Below are positions 24,653-35,317 of a stretch of DNA of 64,000 nt, piece by piece (within the stretch, counting starts at the first letter, position 1; each line of letters begins with the position of its first letter). The DNA lies in contig NZ_NOZR01000014.1 of the NCBI RefSeq assembly GCF_002250655.1, forward strand, positions 62,001-126,000. Direction: 5' to 3'. Below the pieces are notes generated by a model. It worked only from the letters and a program-made list of their open reading frames with translations. It had not been told where the DNA came from and did no database searches. The position numbers were made by a program, and so were the translations under genes. The stretch is from Mycolicibacterium sphagni (GTDB lineage Bacteria; Actinomycetota; Actinomycetes; Mycobacteriales; Mycobacteriaceae).

Positions 24653-26956
24653 TCAGTCCTCTTTTGCGATCAGCCGCTTGAGTGCCGCCTGGTCAGGCTC
24701 GAGCAGCTCGGCGATCCGGTCGTGGTTGACATCGGCGACGATGATTTCGCCGACGTCCTTGTGGACGTCGCTGAAGATGCCGTGCGCCTTCATTTTGTCG
24801 GCCTGATAGATGTTGTCCTCGGTCGGCGTCACGTAGTACACGGCGTCGGCCTTGAACCGGTGCACCATCCACAAGTGGATCAGCGTCATCAGGCGCTTCT
24901 GCCGCAGCTTCTCGGCAAAGGTGTTCTGGTCGCGCACCGTCAGGATGCTGCGGCCGTGCCGGTCCTTGATCGGGTCGACGAGGACGTTGGCGAGCAGCTC
25001 TTCCTCGCCGCCGTCATCTCGGGTACCCCAGATGCCGAGCTCGAGGACCTCGCCACCGGCCCGGCGGGGCCGCAACGTCACCCGCAGCTTCTCACCGAGC
25101 TGGTAGTGCTCGCTCCACAGCGCCAGCCACTCCTCGAGGAGCTTCTTGGGCACCTCGGTCTGCACCAGATGCTGATGCTGCGTGGATCCCTTGCCCATCG
25201 ACTTCGTGGTCGCGGTGCGACCCGATGACGCGGCGAGCGCGGCATCGCTTCGCGGCCCACCGACGAGCGTCTGCGGTGTGCGGTAGGGCGATTCGACCAA
25301 TCGCATCTTGCGCTGCAACCGAGCCAGCGCCAGCATGCCGTCCTGGCGCAGGGCCGTCGCGAACTCCTCGGCGGCGACACCGTCGATCTGGTGACCGCCG
25401 TAGGTCATGAAGTTGAAGACGAAGCCCATCTTGGCCAGCTCTTCGGGGAAGGCGCGCATCTCCTCGTCGCTCATGCCGGTGGTGTCCCAGTTGAACGAGG
25501 GGGACAGGTTGTAGGCCAGCATCTTCTCCGGGTACACCGCGTGCACGGCTTCGGCGAACTCGCGGGCGTCAGCCAGGTCGGCCGTCTTGGTCTCCATCCA
25601 GAGAATATCCGCAAACGGTGCTGCGGCAAGCGATTTCGCGATCGCATACGGGATTCCGCCGCGCACCTGGTAGTAGCCCTCGGGGGTCTTGGCGCGCTCG
25701 GGATCCCACGGCGCATCCACACCGAGTTCGCGGGCCTTCTCCCTGGCGGCGTACAGCGACGCCGTATTGGCGAACGCGAGCCACTCCGCCGGGTTCATCT
25801 CGTGCGTCTCGCCCTCGCCCTCGCGGAACTTCAGAAGTTCGGCCACCGCGTCGGCGTACGTGTCCAGCCCTGCGTCGTCCTGCCACGCGTCGACGAACTT
25901 GGACTCGACCTTGTCGAACAGCGCATCAAGCGAGCGTTCCCGGCCGTCGCGCCAGGCGGCGGCCTGTTCGGCGACCAGGTCGACGATGCCCTGGCGCCGC
26001 AGCCACGCATCGGCCACCGCGTACTCGCCGTCCGGCAGGGCGTAGAGCAGGTGCCCGTTTAGCTCGGTGACTCCGGCCTCGTAGAACGAGCGCACCATCG
26101 CCAGGAAGCAGGACTTGTACGGCGGAACCTTGAGGTTGGTCGCGCCGAGCAGGAATGGCTGGTCGCGCTCGTCGGCACGGCTGTCGATCAGGTTGGCCGC
26201 CTCGGCGTCGGTGCGAGCCACGATGATGCCCGGCACATTCATGATGTCGAGCTGGAAGCGGGCGGTGTTGAGCCGCTTGAGCTGCTCGTCGGACGGCACC
26301 AGCACCTTGCCGCCCTGATGGCCGCACTTCTTGGTGCCCGGACGCTGATCCTCGATGTGATAGCCGGGCACGCCCGCTTCAACAAAGCGCCGAATCAGGT
26401 TGCGCACGTGCGGATCTCCGCCGTGGCCGGTGTCCGCGTCGGCGACGATGAACGGCCGATAGTCGACGGCTGGAGTTGCCGCGCGTTGTTCGGGGGTCAT
26501 CTGCAGGCGCAGGTACTGCTGGTTGCGGTCGGCGGTCAGCAGTGCACGCACCAGCCCGGCGGCCTCGTCGGGAACCTGGCTCAGCGGGTAGCTGGCGAGG
26601 TCGGGGCCGGGATCCTCGGTGGTCGAGCCCTTGGCCGACGTCGCCCAGCCGCCGAGGTAGATGCCTTCGATGCCCATCCGCTTCATGGTCACGGCCTGGC
26701 CCGGCGAGTACGGGCCGAAGGTGGTGATGCTCTTCTTGGCGGAGAAGAGTTCGCGCAGGCGTTTGTAGAACGCGGCGGCGGCTTCCCGCGCGACGGTGTG
26801 GTCGACCGGGATCGTGCCGCGCTGTTCGACGACCTGCCGCGCGGTGTAGAGCCGGGTGATTCCCTCGAACCGCGGACTGTCGATGTAGCGCTGCGTCTCG
26901 GCGACCTCGCGCTCGAATGGGGACTCGGTGGTGGCATCCGCTTCGATGATGGACAT
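24653..26956 (-). CDS. aceA: Isocitrate lyase, long Icl2 type
   Basis: 767 residues, the long form of isocitrate lyase found in mycobacteria. It splits isocitrate to glyoxylate and succinate in the glyoxylate shunt and can also act as methylisocitrate lyase. The catalytic loop is KKCGHQGGK with the active Cys near residue 215; other lyase motifs are [27 protein letters not shown] and YNLSPSFNW. The C-terminal region beyond about residue 600 is the extra domain that makes Mycobacterium tuberculosis Icl2 respond to acetyl-CoA. The frame is intact, unlike the split aceA in some tuberculosis strains. The ATG at 26956 fits the family start. Confidence 0.95.
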   Translation of the reverse strand: MSIIEADATTESPFEREVAETQRYIDSPRFEGITRLYTARQVVEQRGTIPVDHTVAREAAAAFYKRLRELFSAKKSITTFGPYSPGQAVTMKRMGIEGIYLGGWATSAKGSTTEDPGPDLASYPLSQVPDEAAGLVRALLTADRNQQYLRLQMTPEQRAATPAVDYRPFIVADADTGHGGDPHVRNLIRRFVEAGVPGYHIEDQRPGTKKCGHQGGKVLVPSDEQLKRLNTARFQLDIMNVPGIIVARTDAEAANLIDSRADERDQPFLLGATNLKVPPYKSCFLAMVRSFYEAGVTELNGHLLYALPDGEYAVADAWLRRQGIVDLVAEQAAAWRDGRERSLDALFDKVESKFVDAWQDDAGLDTYADAVAELLKFREGEGETHEMNPAEWLAFANTASLYAAREKARELGVDAPWDPERAKTPEGYYQVRGGIPYAIAKSLAAAPFADILWMETKTADLADAREFAEAVHAVYPEKMLAYNLSPSFNWDTTGMSDEEMRAFPEELAKMGFVFNFMTYGGHQIDGVAAEEFATALRQDGMLALARLQRKMRLVESPYRTPQTLVGGPRSDAALAASSGRTATTKSMGKGSTQHQHLVQTEVPKKLLEEWLALWSEHYQLGEKLRVTLRPRRAGGEVLELGIWGTRDDGGEEELLANVLVDPIKDRHGRSILTVRDQNTFAEKLRQKRLMTLIHLWMVHRFKADAVYYVTPTEDNIYQADKMKAHGIFSDVHKDVGEIIVADVNHDRIAELLEPDQAALKRLIAKED

Positions 26957-27427
26957 TGCGTCTCACGCTCCTCGCTGAGCTGGTTCCCGCACCGGCGACA
27001 ACCCCGGGCGGCGATTTCGATTATCCCGACTCCACCGGCAACCGGTGTGGCTTTGGCACCAGTTCGGGAGAGCCTGATGTTCCCGCGCTGCTGGGCCGGG
27101 GCCCAGCAAATTCGACGGATTGCACAATTCGGTGTTTACGGCGGCAGTTGCGATAATGCACATCCCGCATGGAATCGGTTGTGTCCCGCGATGTTCCGAG
27201 GCGATCCGTGACCTATTCGACTATTGACGATGGCGAAAGCTGAATTGTTCGTCTGGTCGTCGCGGCGAATTGTGTCGATGCTGTTCATTCGGTGTACAAG
27301 ATCAGGTACATTCCTTTGGTCCGTCTCACCGACCAGGGGTTGGGGAGGCGGGTGCCTTTTCTCGTTGGGGTCGGGGTCAGGGAGGCAGCATGTCCGGCGG
27401 TTGCCCGCGGGATGACGGCCCCTACGG
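26957..27427. other. 471-base divergent control region between aceA and Mce gene
   Basis: No gene is supported on either strand. The stretch 27150-27320 is more AT-rich than its surroundings and holds an 18-base palindrome (27293-27310), making it the likely promoter area for one or both neighbours. Confidence 0.5.
27293..27310. promoter_or_regulatory. Palindrome TGTACAAGATCAGGTACA
   Basis: Seven of nine positions pair (TGTAC-N-N-GATC-N-N-GTACA). It is 118 bases before the Mce start and 337 bases from the aceA start. A regulator binding site is inferred from symmetry; which regulator is unknown. Confidence 0.45.
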
Positions 27428-28639
27428 ATGGACCGTGCGGTGAGCTGGCGCGACCGGCCTCCGCTGAAGACCGCCGGTCTGGTGTTCCTTGTTGTCATCG
27501 CCGCCGTCGTCACGCTGATCTTTCTGCAGTTTCGCGGTGACCTCACCCCGAGCGCAGCGTTGACCATGGTTTCCAGCCGTGCCGGCCTGGTGATGGACGC
27601 CGGCTCGAAGGTCACCTACAACGGGGTGGTCATCGGACGGGTTACCAAGGTCGCTTCGGCCGAGCGCGACGGGAAGACGATCGCGAAGGTGTCGTTGGAG
27701 GTCAACCCCCGCTATCTGGCCAGCATGCCGGCCAACGTCAACGCCGACATCAAAGCCAGCACCGTATTCGGTAACAAGTACGTGGCACTCACGACACCGA
27801 AGAACCCGTCGGCCGCCCGCATCAGCAATTCCCGGGCGATCGACGCATCGTCGGTCACCACTGAGTTCAATACGCTCTTCGAGACCGTCACGTCGATCGC
27901 GGAGAAAGTCGACCCGGTCAAGCTCAACGTGACGCTCTCGGCGACTGCCGAAGCGCTCAACGGGCTGGGCAGCAAGTTCGGGCAGTCCATCGTCAACGGC
28001 AACGCGGTTCTCGATGACGTCAACCCGCAGATGCCGCAGATCCGCCGGGACATCCAGCGGCTGTCCGATCTTGCCGACGTCTACATCAAGGCCAGCCCGG
28101 ACCTGTGGAGCGCACTCGACAACGTGGTCACCACCGCGCGCTCGCTGAACGCCCAGCAGAAGGACATCGACGCCGCGCTGCTGGCTTCCATCGGTTTCGG
28201 CAACACCGGCACCGATATCTTCGAACGCGGCAAGCCGTACTTCATTCGCGCCATGTCGGACTTGGTGCCCAGCGCGCGGCTTCTGGACACATACAGCCCG
28301 GAGCTGTTCTGCAGCTTGCGAAATATTGCAGAGGTGTCACCCGCTGCGCTGGATGCCTTCGGCGGCAATGGGTACTCGCTGAGCACGATGACCGAGATCT
28401 TGGGCGCACCCAATCCATACGTCTATCCCGATAATCTGCCGCGGACCAATGGTCAGGGCGGCCCGGGTGGGGCGCCGGGCTGCTGGCAAAAGGTCGACCG
28501 CAATTTCTGGCCGGCGCCCTACTTGGTGGTCGACGACGGAGCCTCGATCGCCCCCTACAATCACTTCGGACTCGGCCAGCCATTGCTCACCGAATACGTG
28601 TGGGGTCGCCAGGTCGGCGAGAACACCATCAACCCCTGA
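27428..28639 (+). CDS. Orphan MCE family (MlaD domain) protein
   Basis: 403 residues. A single N-terminal membrane helix (residues about 13-33) is followed by the MlaD/MCE domain (ALTMVSSRAGLVMDAGSKVT, then YNGVVIGRVTKVA, and VFGNKYVALTTPKNP), then a long helical region that in Mce complexes forms the lipid tunnel, and a C-terminal region with paired Cys (ELFCSL, APGCWQ). Mce proteins normally come as six genes behind two YrbE permease genes; here one MceA-like gene stands alone. It might replace a subunit in a complex encoded elsewhere or serve lipid or steroid uptake for nearby catabolism. Confidence 0.85.
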   Translation: MDRAVSWRDRPPLKTAGLVFLVVIAAVVTLIFLQFRGDLTPSAALTMVSSRAGLVMDAGSKVTYNGVVIGRVTKVASAERDGKTIAKVSLEVNPRYLASMPANVNADIKASTVFGNKYVALTTPKNPSAARISNSRAIDASSVTTEFNTLFETVTSIAEKVDPVKLNVTLSATAEALNGLGSKFGQSIVNGNAVLDDVNPQMPQIRRDIQRLSDLADVYIKASPDLWSALDNVVTTARSLNAQQKDIDAALLASIGFGNTGTDIFERGKPYFIRAMSDLVPSARLLDTYSPELFCSLRNIAEVSPAALDAFGGNGYSLSTMTEILGAPNPYVYPDNLPRTNGQGGPGGAPGCWQKVDRNFWPAPYLVVDDGASIAPYNHFGLGQPLLTEYVWGRQVGENTINP

Positions 28640-28652
28640 CGATTGTGGTTAG

Positions 28653-28859
<207 letters not shown>

Positions 28860-28864
28860 GAAAC

Positions 28865-28881
28865 CCGCTGCGCGGCAGCGG
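28865..28881 (+). terminator. Hairpin after ferredoxin gene
   Basis: CCGCTGC-GCG-GCAGCGG, perfect 7-base arms, five bases after the ferredoxin stop, followed by ATTTAAT. Confidence 0.5.
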
Positions 28882-28897
28882 ATTTAATGCCTGCGTA

Positions 28898-28939
28898 TCA
28901 ATCAGCCACACTGCCGGGGGAAGCAGTGCGGCTGATTGA
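28898..28939. terminator. Strong 17-base-arm hairpin between convergent genes
   Basis: Arms 28898-28914 and 28923-28939 pair at 16 of 17 positions around the 8-base loop CGGGGGAA. It lies between the plus-strand ferredoxin and the minus-strand NlpC-like gene (ends 28949), so it probably ends transcription from both sides. No long T-run on either side. Confidence 0.65.
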
Positions 28940-28948
28940 TCGGACTTT

Positions 28949-29455
28949 CTAAGCGGGTTGGGGAGCGAGATCGCCTGTCGGCGGCGCCATTTCGGCGACA
29001 GCAGGCACGATGTCACCGGCGGGCGGCGGGGGAGCATCAGCGGCATCGGGCGCCGGCGGTGCCAGCGGGTCCTGCATGTCCTGAGCGGGCATCGGCAGAT
29101 ACATGTGGTGGGTGAACTGCGACTGATAGGCGCCGCCGCCGCCAATCCGCACGCCGCCGCCCTCACCGCTGGACACCGGGGTGCCGTCGGGCAGCGTGAC
29201 GGCGGTGTGGCGGCCGTTCCAGCCGATCACGAGAGAGTTCGGCGCGGTTCCGTAGTGGAATCCGCGGGCGAGGAGGGCGGCTTCCTCATTGCCGGTGTTG
29301 AACCGGCTGCCGTATACGGGCCTGTCGGTTGCCACATTGGACACCCAGGAGGCCAGGCCTGAACAGTCCGTGCCAGCCGGACTGTCCCCACCGGGGATGT
29401 ACGGCGTGCCCGACACCTGAGTTATCAGGCTCATCAACGTCGCGATAGCAAACAT
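28949..29455 (-). CDS. Exported NlpC/P60-like cell-wall hydrolase domain protein
   Basis: 168 residues from ATG 29455. A weak N-terminal hydrophobic stretch (FAIATLMSLITQVSG) is followed by YIPGGDSPAGTDCSGLASWV, with the catalytic Cys of NlpC/P60-like peptidases in DCSG, and NGRHTAVTLPDG with the candidate catalytic His. The C-terminal third is Pro/Ala-rich and unstructured. Similar Cys-His domains occur in mycobacteriophage tape-measure proteins, so a phage origin is possible. GTG codons slightly upstream could extend the signal segment. The gene is preceded by an AT-rich stretch. Confidence 0.7.
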   Translation of the reverse strand: MFAIATLMSLITQVSGTPYIPGGDSPAGTDCSGLASWVSNVATDRPVYGSRFNTGNEEAALLARGFHYGTAPNSLVIGWNGRHTAVTLPDGTPVSSGEGGGVRIGGGGAYQSQFTHHMYLPMPAQDMQDPLAPPAPDAADAPPPPAGDIVPAVAEMAPPTGDLAPQPA

Positions 29456-29768
29456 GCAGCCGAAACTAACAACAAACTTGTGCCCATACCAAAGTCTGTG
29501 TTTTCCAACACGTTTCGCGAATTGGTGTGTTCTACACCTCAATTTCTCTGAGGAATCAGAACTGAATCGGAATTTGCCGCTTTGCGCGATCTGCGAATTA
29601 AAGCCTATAGCAGGCATTTTCACCAATCCGATGCTGGCGGGCTCGGAAACGCCTGCCGTAGGACTCCTCAGGTGTTTTTGGGGTGCGTGACGGGTATGTA
29701 ACCACTTGATCGATTCAGCTGAGCCACAAACGGTGCTTTGCCGTGATGGCCGGCGTGCGCACAAAACA
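29456..29768. other. AT-rich region with no gene
   Basis: This 313-base stretch is visibly poorer in G+C than the rest of the window, mainly at 29456-29620 (runs such as AACTAACAACAAACTTGTGC). No gene-like frame is present. It is the upstream region of the NlpC-like gene and may have a foreign origin. Confidence 0.5.
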
Positions 29769-29804
29769 ACGCCGGCTGCACGGTCGAAACCGCGCAGCCG
29801 GCGT
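29769..29804 (-). terminator. Intrinsic terminator of the ligase/ECH operon
   Basis: Perfect 11-base arms ACGCCGGCTGC/GCAGCCGGCGT with an inner CGGT/ACCG stem and CGAA loop. On the minus strand it is followed by TTGTTTTGTG, a T-rich tail. It lies 16 bases after the stop of the enoyl-CoA hydratase gene, the last gene of the left operon. Confidence 0.8.
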
Positions 29805-29819
29805 CAAATCAATGTGGGA

Positions 29820-30731
29820 TCAGCCCTCGGCCCGGACCTGGTCCTTGACCGCCGGCACGATCGGCGGTGCGGTCCGCCAGTTCGGCAGGCCGTCTTCCTC
29901 GAGGCCCACCGGCCAGCCGTTCTCGTGCACCTGAGCCCAGTGTGAGTGGTTGAGCTGGTGCAGCGTGAAGCAGGCGTTCAGCGCGTTGTAGAAGCCCATG
30001 TTGTCGACGGTCTGGTTCACCGCTTCCTTGGCCAGCAGTGCGGCCATGGTCGGCACCTCGGCGATCCGCCGGGCGAACTCGAGAGTCTTGTCGGCGAGCT
30101 CGTCTTGAGGGAACACCTTCGAGATCATGCCCAGTGAATAAGCCTCGTCCACCGTCATCGCGTCGCCGGTGAGCATCAGCTCCTTGGTCTTGCGGGGGCC
30201 GAACTCCCACGGGTGGGCAAAGTACTCGACACCGCACATGCCCAGTCGGGCGCCCACGACGTCGGCGAAGCGGGTGCCTTCGGCGGCCACGATCAGGTCG
30301 CACGCCCACATCAACATGAGCGCGGCCGCGTAGACGTCGCCGTGCACCTGCGCGACGGTGATCTTGCGCAGGTCGCGCCAGCGGCGGGTGTTGGAGAAGA
30401 AGTGATGCCACTCTTGCAGCATCAGGCTTTCCGCACCCTCACGGGTGGCACCGTTGACCTGAAAGCTCGGATGCTGGTCTGGTCCCGGAGTGTGTTCGGC
30501 ACGCGACACCGCGGACCCGAGGTCGTGGCCGGAGGAGAACATCGGGCCGTGACCGCCGAGGATGACCACCCGGACTTTGTCGTCGGCCTCGGCCCGCAGG
30601 AATGCCTCGTTGAGCTCCACCAGCAGGCCGCGGTTTTGCGCGTTGCGCGCCTCGGGCCGGTTGAGCATGATGCGCGCGATGCGGCCTTCATCGAGCTCTT
30701 CATAGGTGAGGAACGTGTAATCCTGGGGCAT
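29820..30731 (-). CDS. Enoyl-CoA hydratase/isomerase family protein
   Basis: 303 residues. Crotonase-fold features are ARIMLNRPEARNAQNRGLLV, the oxyanion segments GGHGPMFSSGHDLGS and VHGDVYAAALMLMWACDLIV, and the helix MAALLAKEAVNQTVDNMG. The acidic residues at the usual catalytic positions are not clear: the second region reads ARLGMCGVEYFAHPWEFGPR, so a non-standard reaction is possible. The longer C-terminus (LEEDGLPNWRTAPPIVPA) is seen in a subgroup of actinobacterial members. It is the last gene of the left operon of the divergent catabolic cluster, 29 bases after an acyl-CoA ligase gene. Confidence 0.85.
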   Translation of the reverse strand: MPQDYTFLTYEELDEGRIARIMLNRPEARNAQNRGLLVELNEAFLRAEADDKVRVVILGGHGPMFSSGHDLGSAVSRAEHTPGPDQHPSFQVNGATREGAESLMLQEWHHFFSNTRRWRDLRKITVAQVHGDVYAAALMLMWACDLIVAAEGTRFADVVGARLGMCGVEYFAHPWEFGPRKTKELMLTGDAMTVDEAYSLGMISKVFPQDELADKTLEFARRIAEVPTMAALLAKEAVNQTVDNMGFYNALNACFTLHQLNHSHWAQVHENGWPVGLEEDGLPNWRTAPPIVPAVKDQVRAEG

Positions 30732-30760
30732 AGCGGCATTCTATGCAGAGGAGAATGTCG

Positions 30761-32230
30761 TTACCCGAGCCGGGCGCGCAATTCGCGTTTGAGCACCTTC
30801 CCATAGCTGTTCTTGGGCAGGTCGTCGACGAGAACATAACGCTTGGGGCGCTTGAACCGCGCGATCCGGTCCAGTAGGTGGGCATCGAGTTCAGCGTCGT
30901 CGGCCGAGCCCACGATGAAGGCCACGACCACTTCGCCCCACTCGGGATCCGGCGCACCCACCACGCAGGCCTCTGCCACGCCCGGATGCTCCAGCAGCGC
31001 CTCCTCGACCTCTCGCGGGTAGATATTGCTGCCGCCGCTGATGACAACGTCCTTGGAGCGATCCCGCAATGTCAGAAATCCCTGCTGATCGAAAGACCCC
31101 ATGTCGCCGGTGTAGAGCCAGCCATGTTTCAACGTGTCGCGGGTCGCATCGGGGTTGTTCCAGTAGCCGGACATGACCACGTCGCCGCGGCAGACGATCT
31201 CGCCGATCTGGCCCGACTCGACGGGCGTACCGTCCTCGCCCAGCACAGCCACCTCGACCCCGGAACGTGCAGTGCCGACCGAGCCGAGGATCGCGTCGTC
31301 GTCGGACTCGTGGTCCGCGCGGCGCAAACCGGTGATCGTCATCGGTGATTCGCCCTGGCCGTAGATCTGGGCGAAGATCGGCCCGAATGCCGCCATCGCC
31401 TTCTTGAGGCCGTCGACGTACATCGGCCCCCCGCCGTAGACGATGGTCCGCAGGGCGGCCGGCGCATGTCGACCGGTGCCGACGAGGCGCTGAATCATGG
31501 TGGGCGCCAGGAAGGCTGACGATCCAGAATGGCTGGCGCACAGGTCCAGAAATTCATCAGGGTCGAATGCGCCCGACGCGGGGACGACCTGGCGGGCGCC
31601 GCGCAACACGTAGGGGGCGATGTAGAGCCCCGAGCCGTGTGACATCGGGGCGGCGTGCAGCAGGCTGCAGTTCTCGTCGGGGGAGTCGATATCAGCCAGG
31701 TGCGCCACGGTCATCGCGGTGAGATTGCGGTGCGACAACATCGCTCCCTTGGAGCGACCGGTGGTACCGCTCGTGTAGAACAACCAGGCCAGCGTCGACG
31801 GATCCGTCGAGGGCGGTGCCAGCGGTGATGCGGTGAAGAGCTGCTCGTAGTCCGGCCCGCCGATCAGCTCGACGACGACCGGCGACTGCGGTGTCAGTTC
31901 TGCTGCGATCTTCGGTGACGCGAATACCGTTGCGGCGCTCGAGTCTTCGATAATCTGCACCATCTCGCGGGGATGCAGTTTGAAATTCACCGGGACGACC
32001 ACACATTCGGCTGCCCACACCGCATAGAACAGTTCGACGATCTCGGCCCGGTTCTCGCTGGCGATCGCGATCCGCTGACCAGGTGCGTAGGTGCGGCGAA
32101 GGGAGGCGGCCAGACGCAGTGCGCGGTCGCGTAGCTGGTTCCAGGTGTGCAGCTGCTCTTCGCCCCGGAAGACTGCACCGCGGTCGCCGAATCGGGCGGC
32201 GGCCTGATCGAGGGTGGCGAACAGGTTCAC
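30761..32230 (-). CDS. Acyl-CoA ligase (FadD-like, ANL superfamily)
   Basis: 489 residues from GTG 32230, which overlaps the SDR stop by four bases (GTGA). ANL motifs are present in order: [20 protein letters not shown] (P-loop), [14 protein letters not shown] (A5), [17 protein letters not shown] (A7), [20 protein letters not shown] (A8) and the catalytic Lys in [14 protein letters not shown] (A10). It should adenylate a carboxylic acid and join it to CoA. It is one of two ligases in this operon, which suggests that two different acids of the pathway are activated, for example the entry substrate and a ring-opening product. Confidence 0.92.
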   Translation of the reverse strand: MNLFATLDQAAARFGDRGAVFRGEEQLHTWNQLRDRALRLAASLRRTYAPGQRIAIASENRAEIVELFYAVWAAECVVVPVNFKLHPREMVQIIEDSSAATVFASPKIAAELTPQSPVVVELIGGPDYEQLFTASPLAPPSTDPSTLAWLFYTSGTTGRSKGAMLSHRNLTAMTVAHLADIDSPDENCSLLHAAPMSHGSGLYIAPYVLRGARQVVPASGAFDPDEFLDLCASHSGSSAFLAPTMIQRLVGTGRHAPAALRTIVYGGGPMYVDGLKKAMAAFGPIFAQIYGQGESPMTITGLRRADHESDDDAILGSVGTARSGVEVAVLGEDGTPVESGQIGEIVCRGDVVMSGYWNNPDATRDTLKHGWLYTGDMGSFDQQGFLTLRDRSKDVVISGGSNIYPREVEEALLEHPGVAEACVVGAPDPEWGEVVVAFIVGSADDAELDAHLLDRIARFKRPKRYVLVDDLPKNSYGKVLKRELRARLG

Positions 32231-33009
32231 CGGGCGACCCACTCCGAGGACAGTGCGAAGTCCGACAGGTATTTGGTGGAGCTCCAGCCGCCGTCTACCA
32301 CGATGGTCTGCCCGTTGATGAAACTGCCCGCGGGAGAACACAGGAACGCGACCGTGCCGGCGATGTCCTCGACCCGACCCAACCGGGTGTGCGGCGTCAT
32401 CTCGGTCTGCATCTTCCGAAAGCCCGGGTCTTCGAGCCGATGTTCGACCATGGGCGTCACTGTCACGCCGGGGGCGACCGCGTTACTGCGGATTCCCTGC
32501 GCCCCGTACTGGCAGGCGATGTGGGTGGTCAGTGCGGTCAGGCCGCCCTTCGCAGCGGAGTAGGCGCCGCCACGCAGACCACCGACCACCGCGAACGTCG
32601 ACGTGACGTTGATGATCGCCGAACCCGGCCGCATGTGCGGAATCACGTCCCGGGCCAGCCGGAACGGGGCGCGCAGCATGACCCCCAGAAAGTAATCCAG
32701 TGTCTCGTCGTCGGTTTCGTGCAGCGGCTTGGGGCTGCCGACACCGGCGTTGTTGATCAGGAAGTCGATGTGGCCCCACCGCGAGACCGCCAGATCGACG
32801 ATCCGCTGCGGAGCGTCGTCCTCGGTCAGATCGACCGCCAGCGTGCCAACGCGGTCGGTATCGCCGATGGCCTCGGCCAGTCCGGCCAGCCGTTCGGGAT
32901 CGCGCCCCGTGCCGACGACGGCCATCCCCATCTCGGCGAGCTGTGTGGCGCACGCGAATCCGATGCCGCTGCTCGCCCCGGTCACCACCGCTACCTGTAT
33001 GTCACCCAT
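32227..33009 (-). CDS. Short-chain dehydrogenase/reductase
   Basis: 260 residues with TGASSGIG (residues 10-17), [15 protein letters not shown], catalytic YSAAK after [13 protein letters not shown], and the C-terminal [20 protein letters not shown]. It overlaps the ligases on both sides (8 and 4 bases), so it is an integral operon member. It may oxidise a hydroxyl of the substrate to a ketone, or a 3-hydroxyacyl-CoA. Confidence 0.9.
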   Translation of the reverse strand: MGDIQVAVVTGASSGIGFACATQLAEMGMAVVGTGRDPERLAGLAEAIGDTDRVGTLAVDLTEDDAPQRIVDLAVSRWGHIDFLINNAGVGSPKPLHETDDETLDYFLGVMLRAPFRLARDVIPHMRPGSAIINVTSTFAVVGGLRGGAYSAAKGGLTALTTHIACQYGAQGIRSNAVAPGVTVTPMVEHRLEDPGFRKMQTEMTPHTRLGRVEDIAGTVAFLCSPAGSFINGQTIVVDGGWSSTKYLSDFALSSEWVAR

Positions 33010-34570
33010 CCGCCTCGACCAATCTCGCTCGGATCCGATGTTTGAGTACCTTGCCGGCGTCGTTCTTGGGCAAGGTGTCCCACACGACGACCTGTTCGGG
33101 CCACTTGAATTTCGCGACGCCCGTGGCCTGCAGGAAGTCGCGCAGGTCGGCGACGCCGAGACCCGATTCGGCGTCGGTGACCACCACCGCGCAGGCCCGC
33201 TCCCCGGTGCGGGGGTCGGGCAGCCCCACGATCGCGATCTCGCGGATGTCGGGATGGTCCAGCAGGACGTCCTCGACCTCCTTGGGTGAGATGTTCTCGC
33301 CGTTGCGGATCACGATGTCCTTGGCTCGGCCGGTGACTACGAGATAGTCGCCGTCGACCCAGTGACCGAGGTCGCCGGTGCGGAAGTAACCCTCGCTGTC
33401 GAAGGCATCCGCCTCATCCTCGGGATGCAGGTAGCCCAGTAGCATCTGCGGTCCGCGCGCCAGGATCTCCCCGTCGGCGATCACGACCTCGGCGATTCCC
33501 GGCTTGCCATCGGTATCCGCGGCGTGTTCGAGGTCGTTGTCTGCGCCGACCGTCATAACGGGCACCTCGGTGGAGCCGTACACGCGGGTGACGACCGCGT
33601 TTTCGAAATACCTTGCGGCGCTGTGGATCAGCGCAGGGGGGACCGAGGCGCCGCCGCAGATGAACACCCTGAGGTCAGGTAGCCGGGTATCGGCGCGTTG
33701 GGCGGCGGCCAGGAGGTGCTGCAGGAACGGTGTGGCGCCGGACATGTGGGTGCAGTGCTCGCGGAGCATCAGTGCGACCGCGGCGTCGGGATCCCATCGG
33801 TCCATCAGTACCGCGGTGGTGCTGAGCAGGATCGGGAATTCGAAGGCGTAGATCGAGCCGCCGATATGGGCGATGGGGGAGGGCACGAGGTACGTAGAAC
33901 CCGGCACAACCCGCCAGTGCTCGCCGAGCTGGCGGATCAACGCGTGGATGGAATTCTGACTGTGCAGAACACCTTTGGGGCGACCTGTGGTGCCAGAGGT
34001 GTACAGAATCATCCGGACCGCGTCAGGGTCCAGCTTCGGCGGCGTCAGCGGCGCGTCGGCGTCGGCCAGCGACTCGAACCGGATCTGCCCCGGCTGCGGT
34101 TCGCCGCGGACGACGACCACAATCGGCGGGTCAGGCATCGACGCGGTGACTCGGTGCAGCATCACCGCGTAGTCATACCCGCCGAAGTCCGCAGGTATGA
34201 AGATCATTCGCACGTCGGCGTCGGCCAGGATGAAGGCCAGTTCGTGGTCGCGTAGCGACGGCAAGATCGGGTTGACCACCATGGCCGCCGCGGTCGCCGC
34301 GTGGTAGATCAGCGCCGCCTCGTGCCAGTTGGGGAGCATGAACGACACCACGCTGCCGGCGGGCATCCGGCGCAGCATCGCGGCGGCCAATTCGTTGGCC
34401 CGGTTGTGCAGGGTTTCGCAGTCCAACCGGACCGGGCCGTCGACGACGACCTCTCGCCGCGGGGTGTCGTGCGCGGCGGTCTGCAGCGCATCGACCAGCG
34501 TTTCGCGTACCCACAAGCCACTGGCGTAGGCCCGCGCGGCCAACTCGGAATCCCGCTGTGCGGTGCGCAC
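33002..34570 (-). CDS. Acyl-CoA ligase (FadD-like, ANL superfamily)
   Basis: 522 residues from GTG 34570, preceded by GAAGGGG on the minus strand. ANL motifs: [36 protein letters not shown] (A5 with Thr-Glu), [40 protein letters not shown] and [14 protein letters not shown] with the catalytic Lys. The architecture is that of cyclohexanecarboxylate/aromatic acid and medium-chain ligases. It follows the GntR gene by five bases. Together with the second ligase at 30761-32230 it supplies CoA thioesters to the dehydrogenases of the right operon. Confidence 0.92.
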   Translation of the reverse strand: MRTAQRDSELAARAYASGLWVRETLVDALQTAAHDTPRREVVVDGPVRLDCETLHNRANELAAAMLRRMPAGSVVSFMLPNWHEAALIYHAATAAAMVVNPILPSLRDHELAFILADADVRMIFIPADFGGYDYAVMLHRVTASMPDPPIVVVVRGEPQPGQIRFESLADADAPLTPPKLDPDAVRMILYTSGTTGRPKGVLHSQNSIHALIRQLGEHWRVVPGSTYLVPSPIAHIGGSIYAFEFPILLSTTAVLMDRWDPDAAVALMLREHCTHMSGATPFLQHLLAAAQRADTRLPDLRVFICGGASVPPALIHSAARYFENAVVTRVYGSTEVPVMTVGADNDLEHAADTDGKPGIAEVVIADGEILARGPQMLLGYLHPEDEADAFDSEGYFRTGDLGHWVDGDYLVVTGRAKDIVIRNGENISPKEVEDVLLDHPDIREIAIVGLPDPRTGERACAVVVTDAESGLGVADLRDFLQATGVAKFKWPEQVVVWDTLPKNDAGKVLKHRIRARLVEADG

Positions 34571-34575
34571 TCCGG

Positions 34576-35316
34576 CTACCCCTTCACCCTTCGCATCGTC
34601 ATCGAGTGGCGGAACCGGGTACCGGGATGGGTGTTCACGGTCACCTGTGCGATCTCGCCGTCCGAGGTCGTGTAGGTGCGCTGCATCTCCAGCGCGGGTG
34701 CGCCCGGCTCGACCTTGAGCCCGGCGGCCAGTTCCGCGCCGACTTGGACAGCGGAGATCTCCTGCCGTACTTCGACGACGCTGAGCCCGAAGAGGTCCTC
34801 GATCAGGGGGAAGATCGGGCCGGTGTGGTTCTGCAGCATCCGGCCGACCGCGGCGAAGGCACGGTTGATGTAGTACTCGGTACGGCAGACCGGAGCGTCT
34901 GAGCCCTCGGCGCGGCGGAACCCGCGCACCGCCAGCCACTGTTCGCCGACTTGCAGACCGGTGCGCTGAGCGAGATCGTCGTCGATGGTGGCCATGGTGA
35001 TCGATTCGATGGCGAAGCGGGCGCCGGTCGCGAACGCCAGCAGGTCGTTGATCGACACGACATCTTGTACGTACGCGTGTGACGACGGCCGCGGCACCAC
35101 CATGGTGCCTGCCCGTGGCCGCGACGACACCAGGTTGTCCTCCCGCAGCCGGCGAAGCGCCTCGCGAACGGTGTAGCGGCTCACCGAAAAGCGTTCGCAC
35201 AGTTCATGTTCAGTCGGTAGCTGGGACCCGACCGGATATACCCCGTCGACGATCTCCTTGCGCAGCGTGCGGGCCACCTGGATGTAGCGGTGGTCGCGGG
35301 ACTCGGTCTGCGGCAT
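34576..35316 (-). CDS. GntR family regulator, HutC/UTRA type
   Basis: 246 residues. The winged helix-turn-helix lies at residues about 9-70 (GVYPVGSQLPTEHELCERFS then VSRYTVREALRRLREDNLVS), followed by the UTRA ligand domain with YYINRAFAAVG, VEVRQEISAVQVGAELAAGL and EMQRTYTTSDGEIAQVTVNT. The ATG at 35316 is one base from the stop of the SMP-30-like gene, so it is inside the left operon. UTRA regulators respond to pathway intermediates or substrates. The palindromes at 37027-37062 between the divergent operons are the natural candidate sites. It is the only regulator of the cluster and probably controls both arms. Confidence 0.9.
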   Translation of the reverse strand: MPQTESRDHRYIQVARTLRKEIVDGVYPVGSQLPTEHELCERFSVSRYTVREALRRLREDNLVSSRPRAGTMVVPRPSSHAYVQDVVSINDLLAFATGARFAIESITMATIDDDLAQRTGLQVGEQWLAVRGFRRAEGSDAPVCRTEYYINRAFAAVGRMLQNHTGPIFPLIEDLFGLSVVEVRQEISAVQVGAELAAGLKVEPGAPALEMQRTYTTSDGEIAQVTVNTHPGTRFRHSMTMRRVKG

Positions 35317-35317
35317 C

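Noticed and set aside
28949-29764. Extended 271-residue version of the NlpC-like protein starting at 29764
   Set aside because: The extra 103 residues read through an AT-rich stretch without a signal peptide; the hydrophobic export-like segment begins at 29455.
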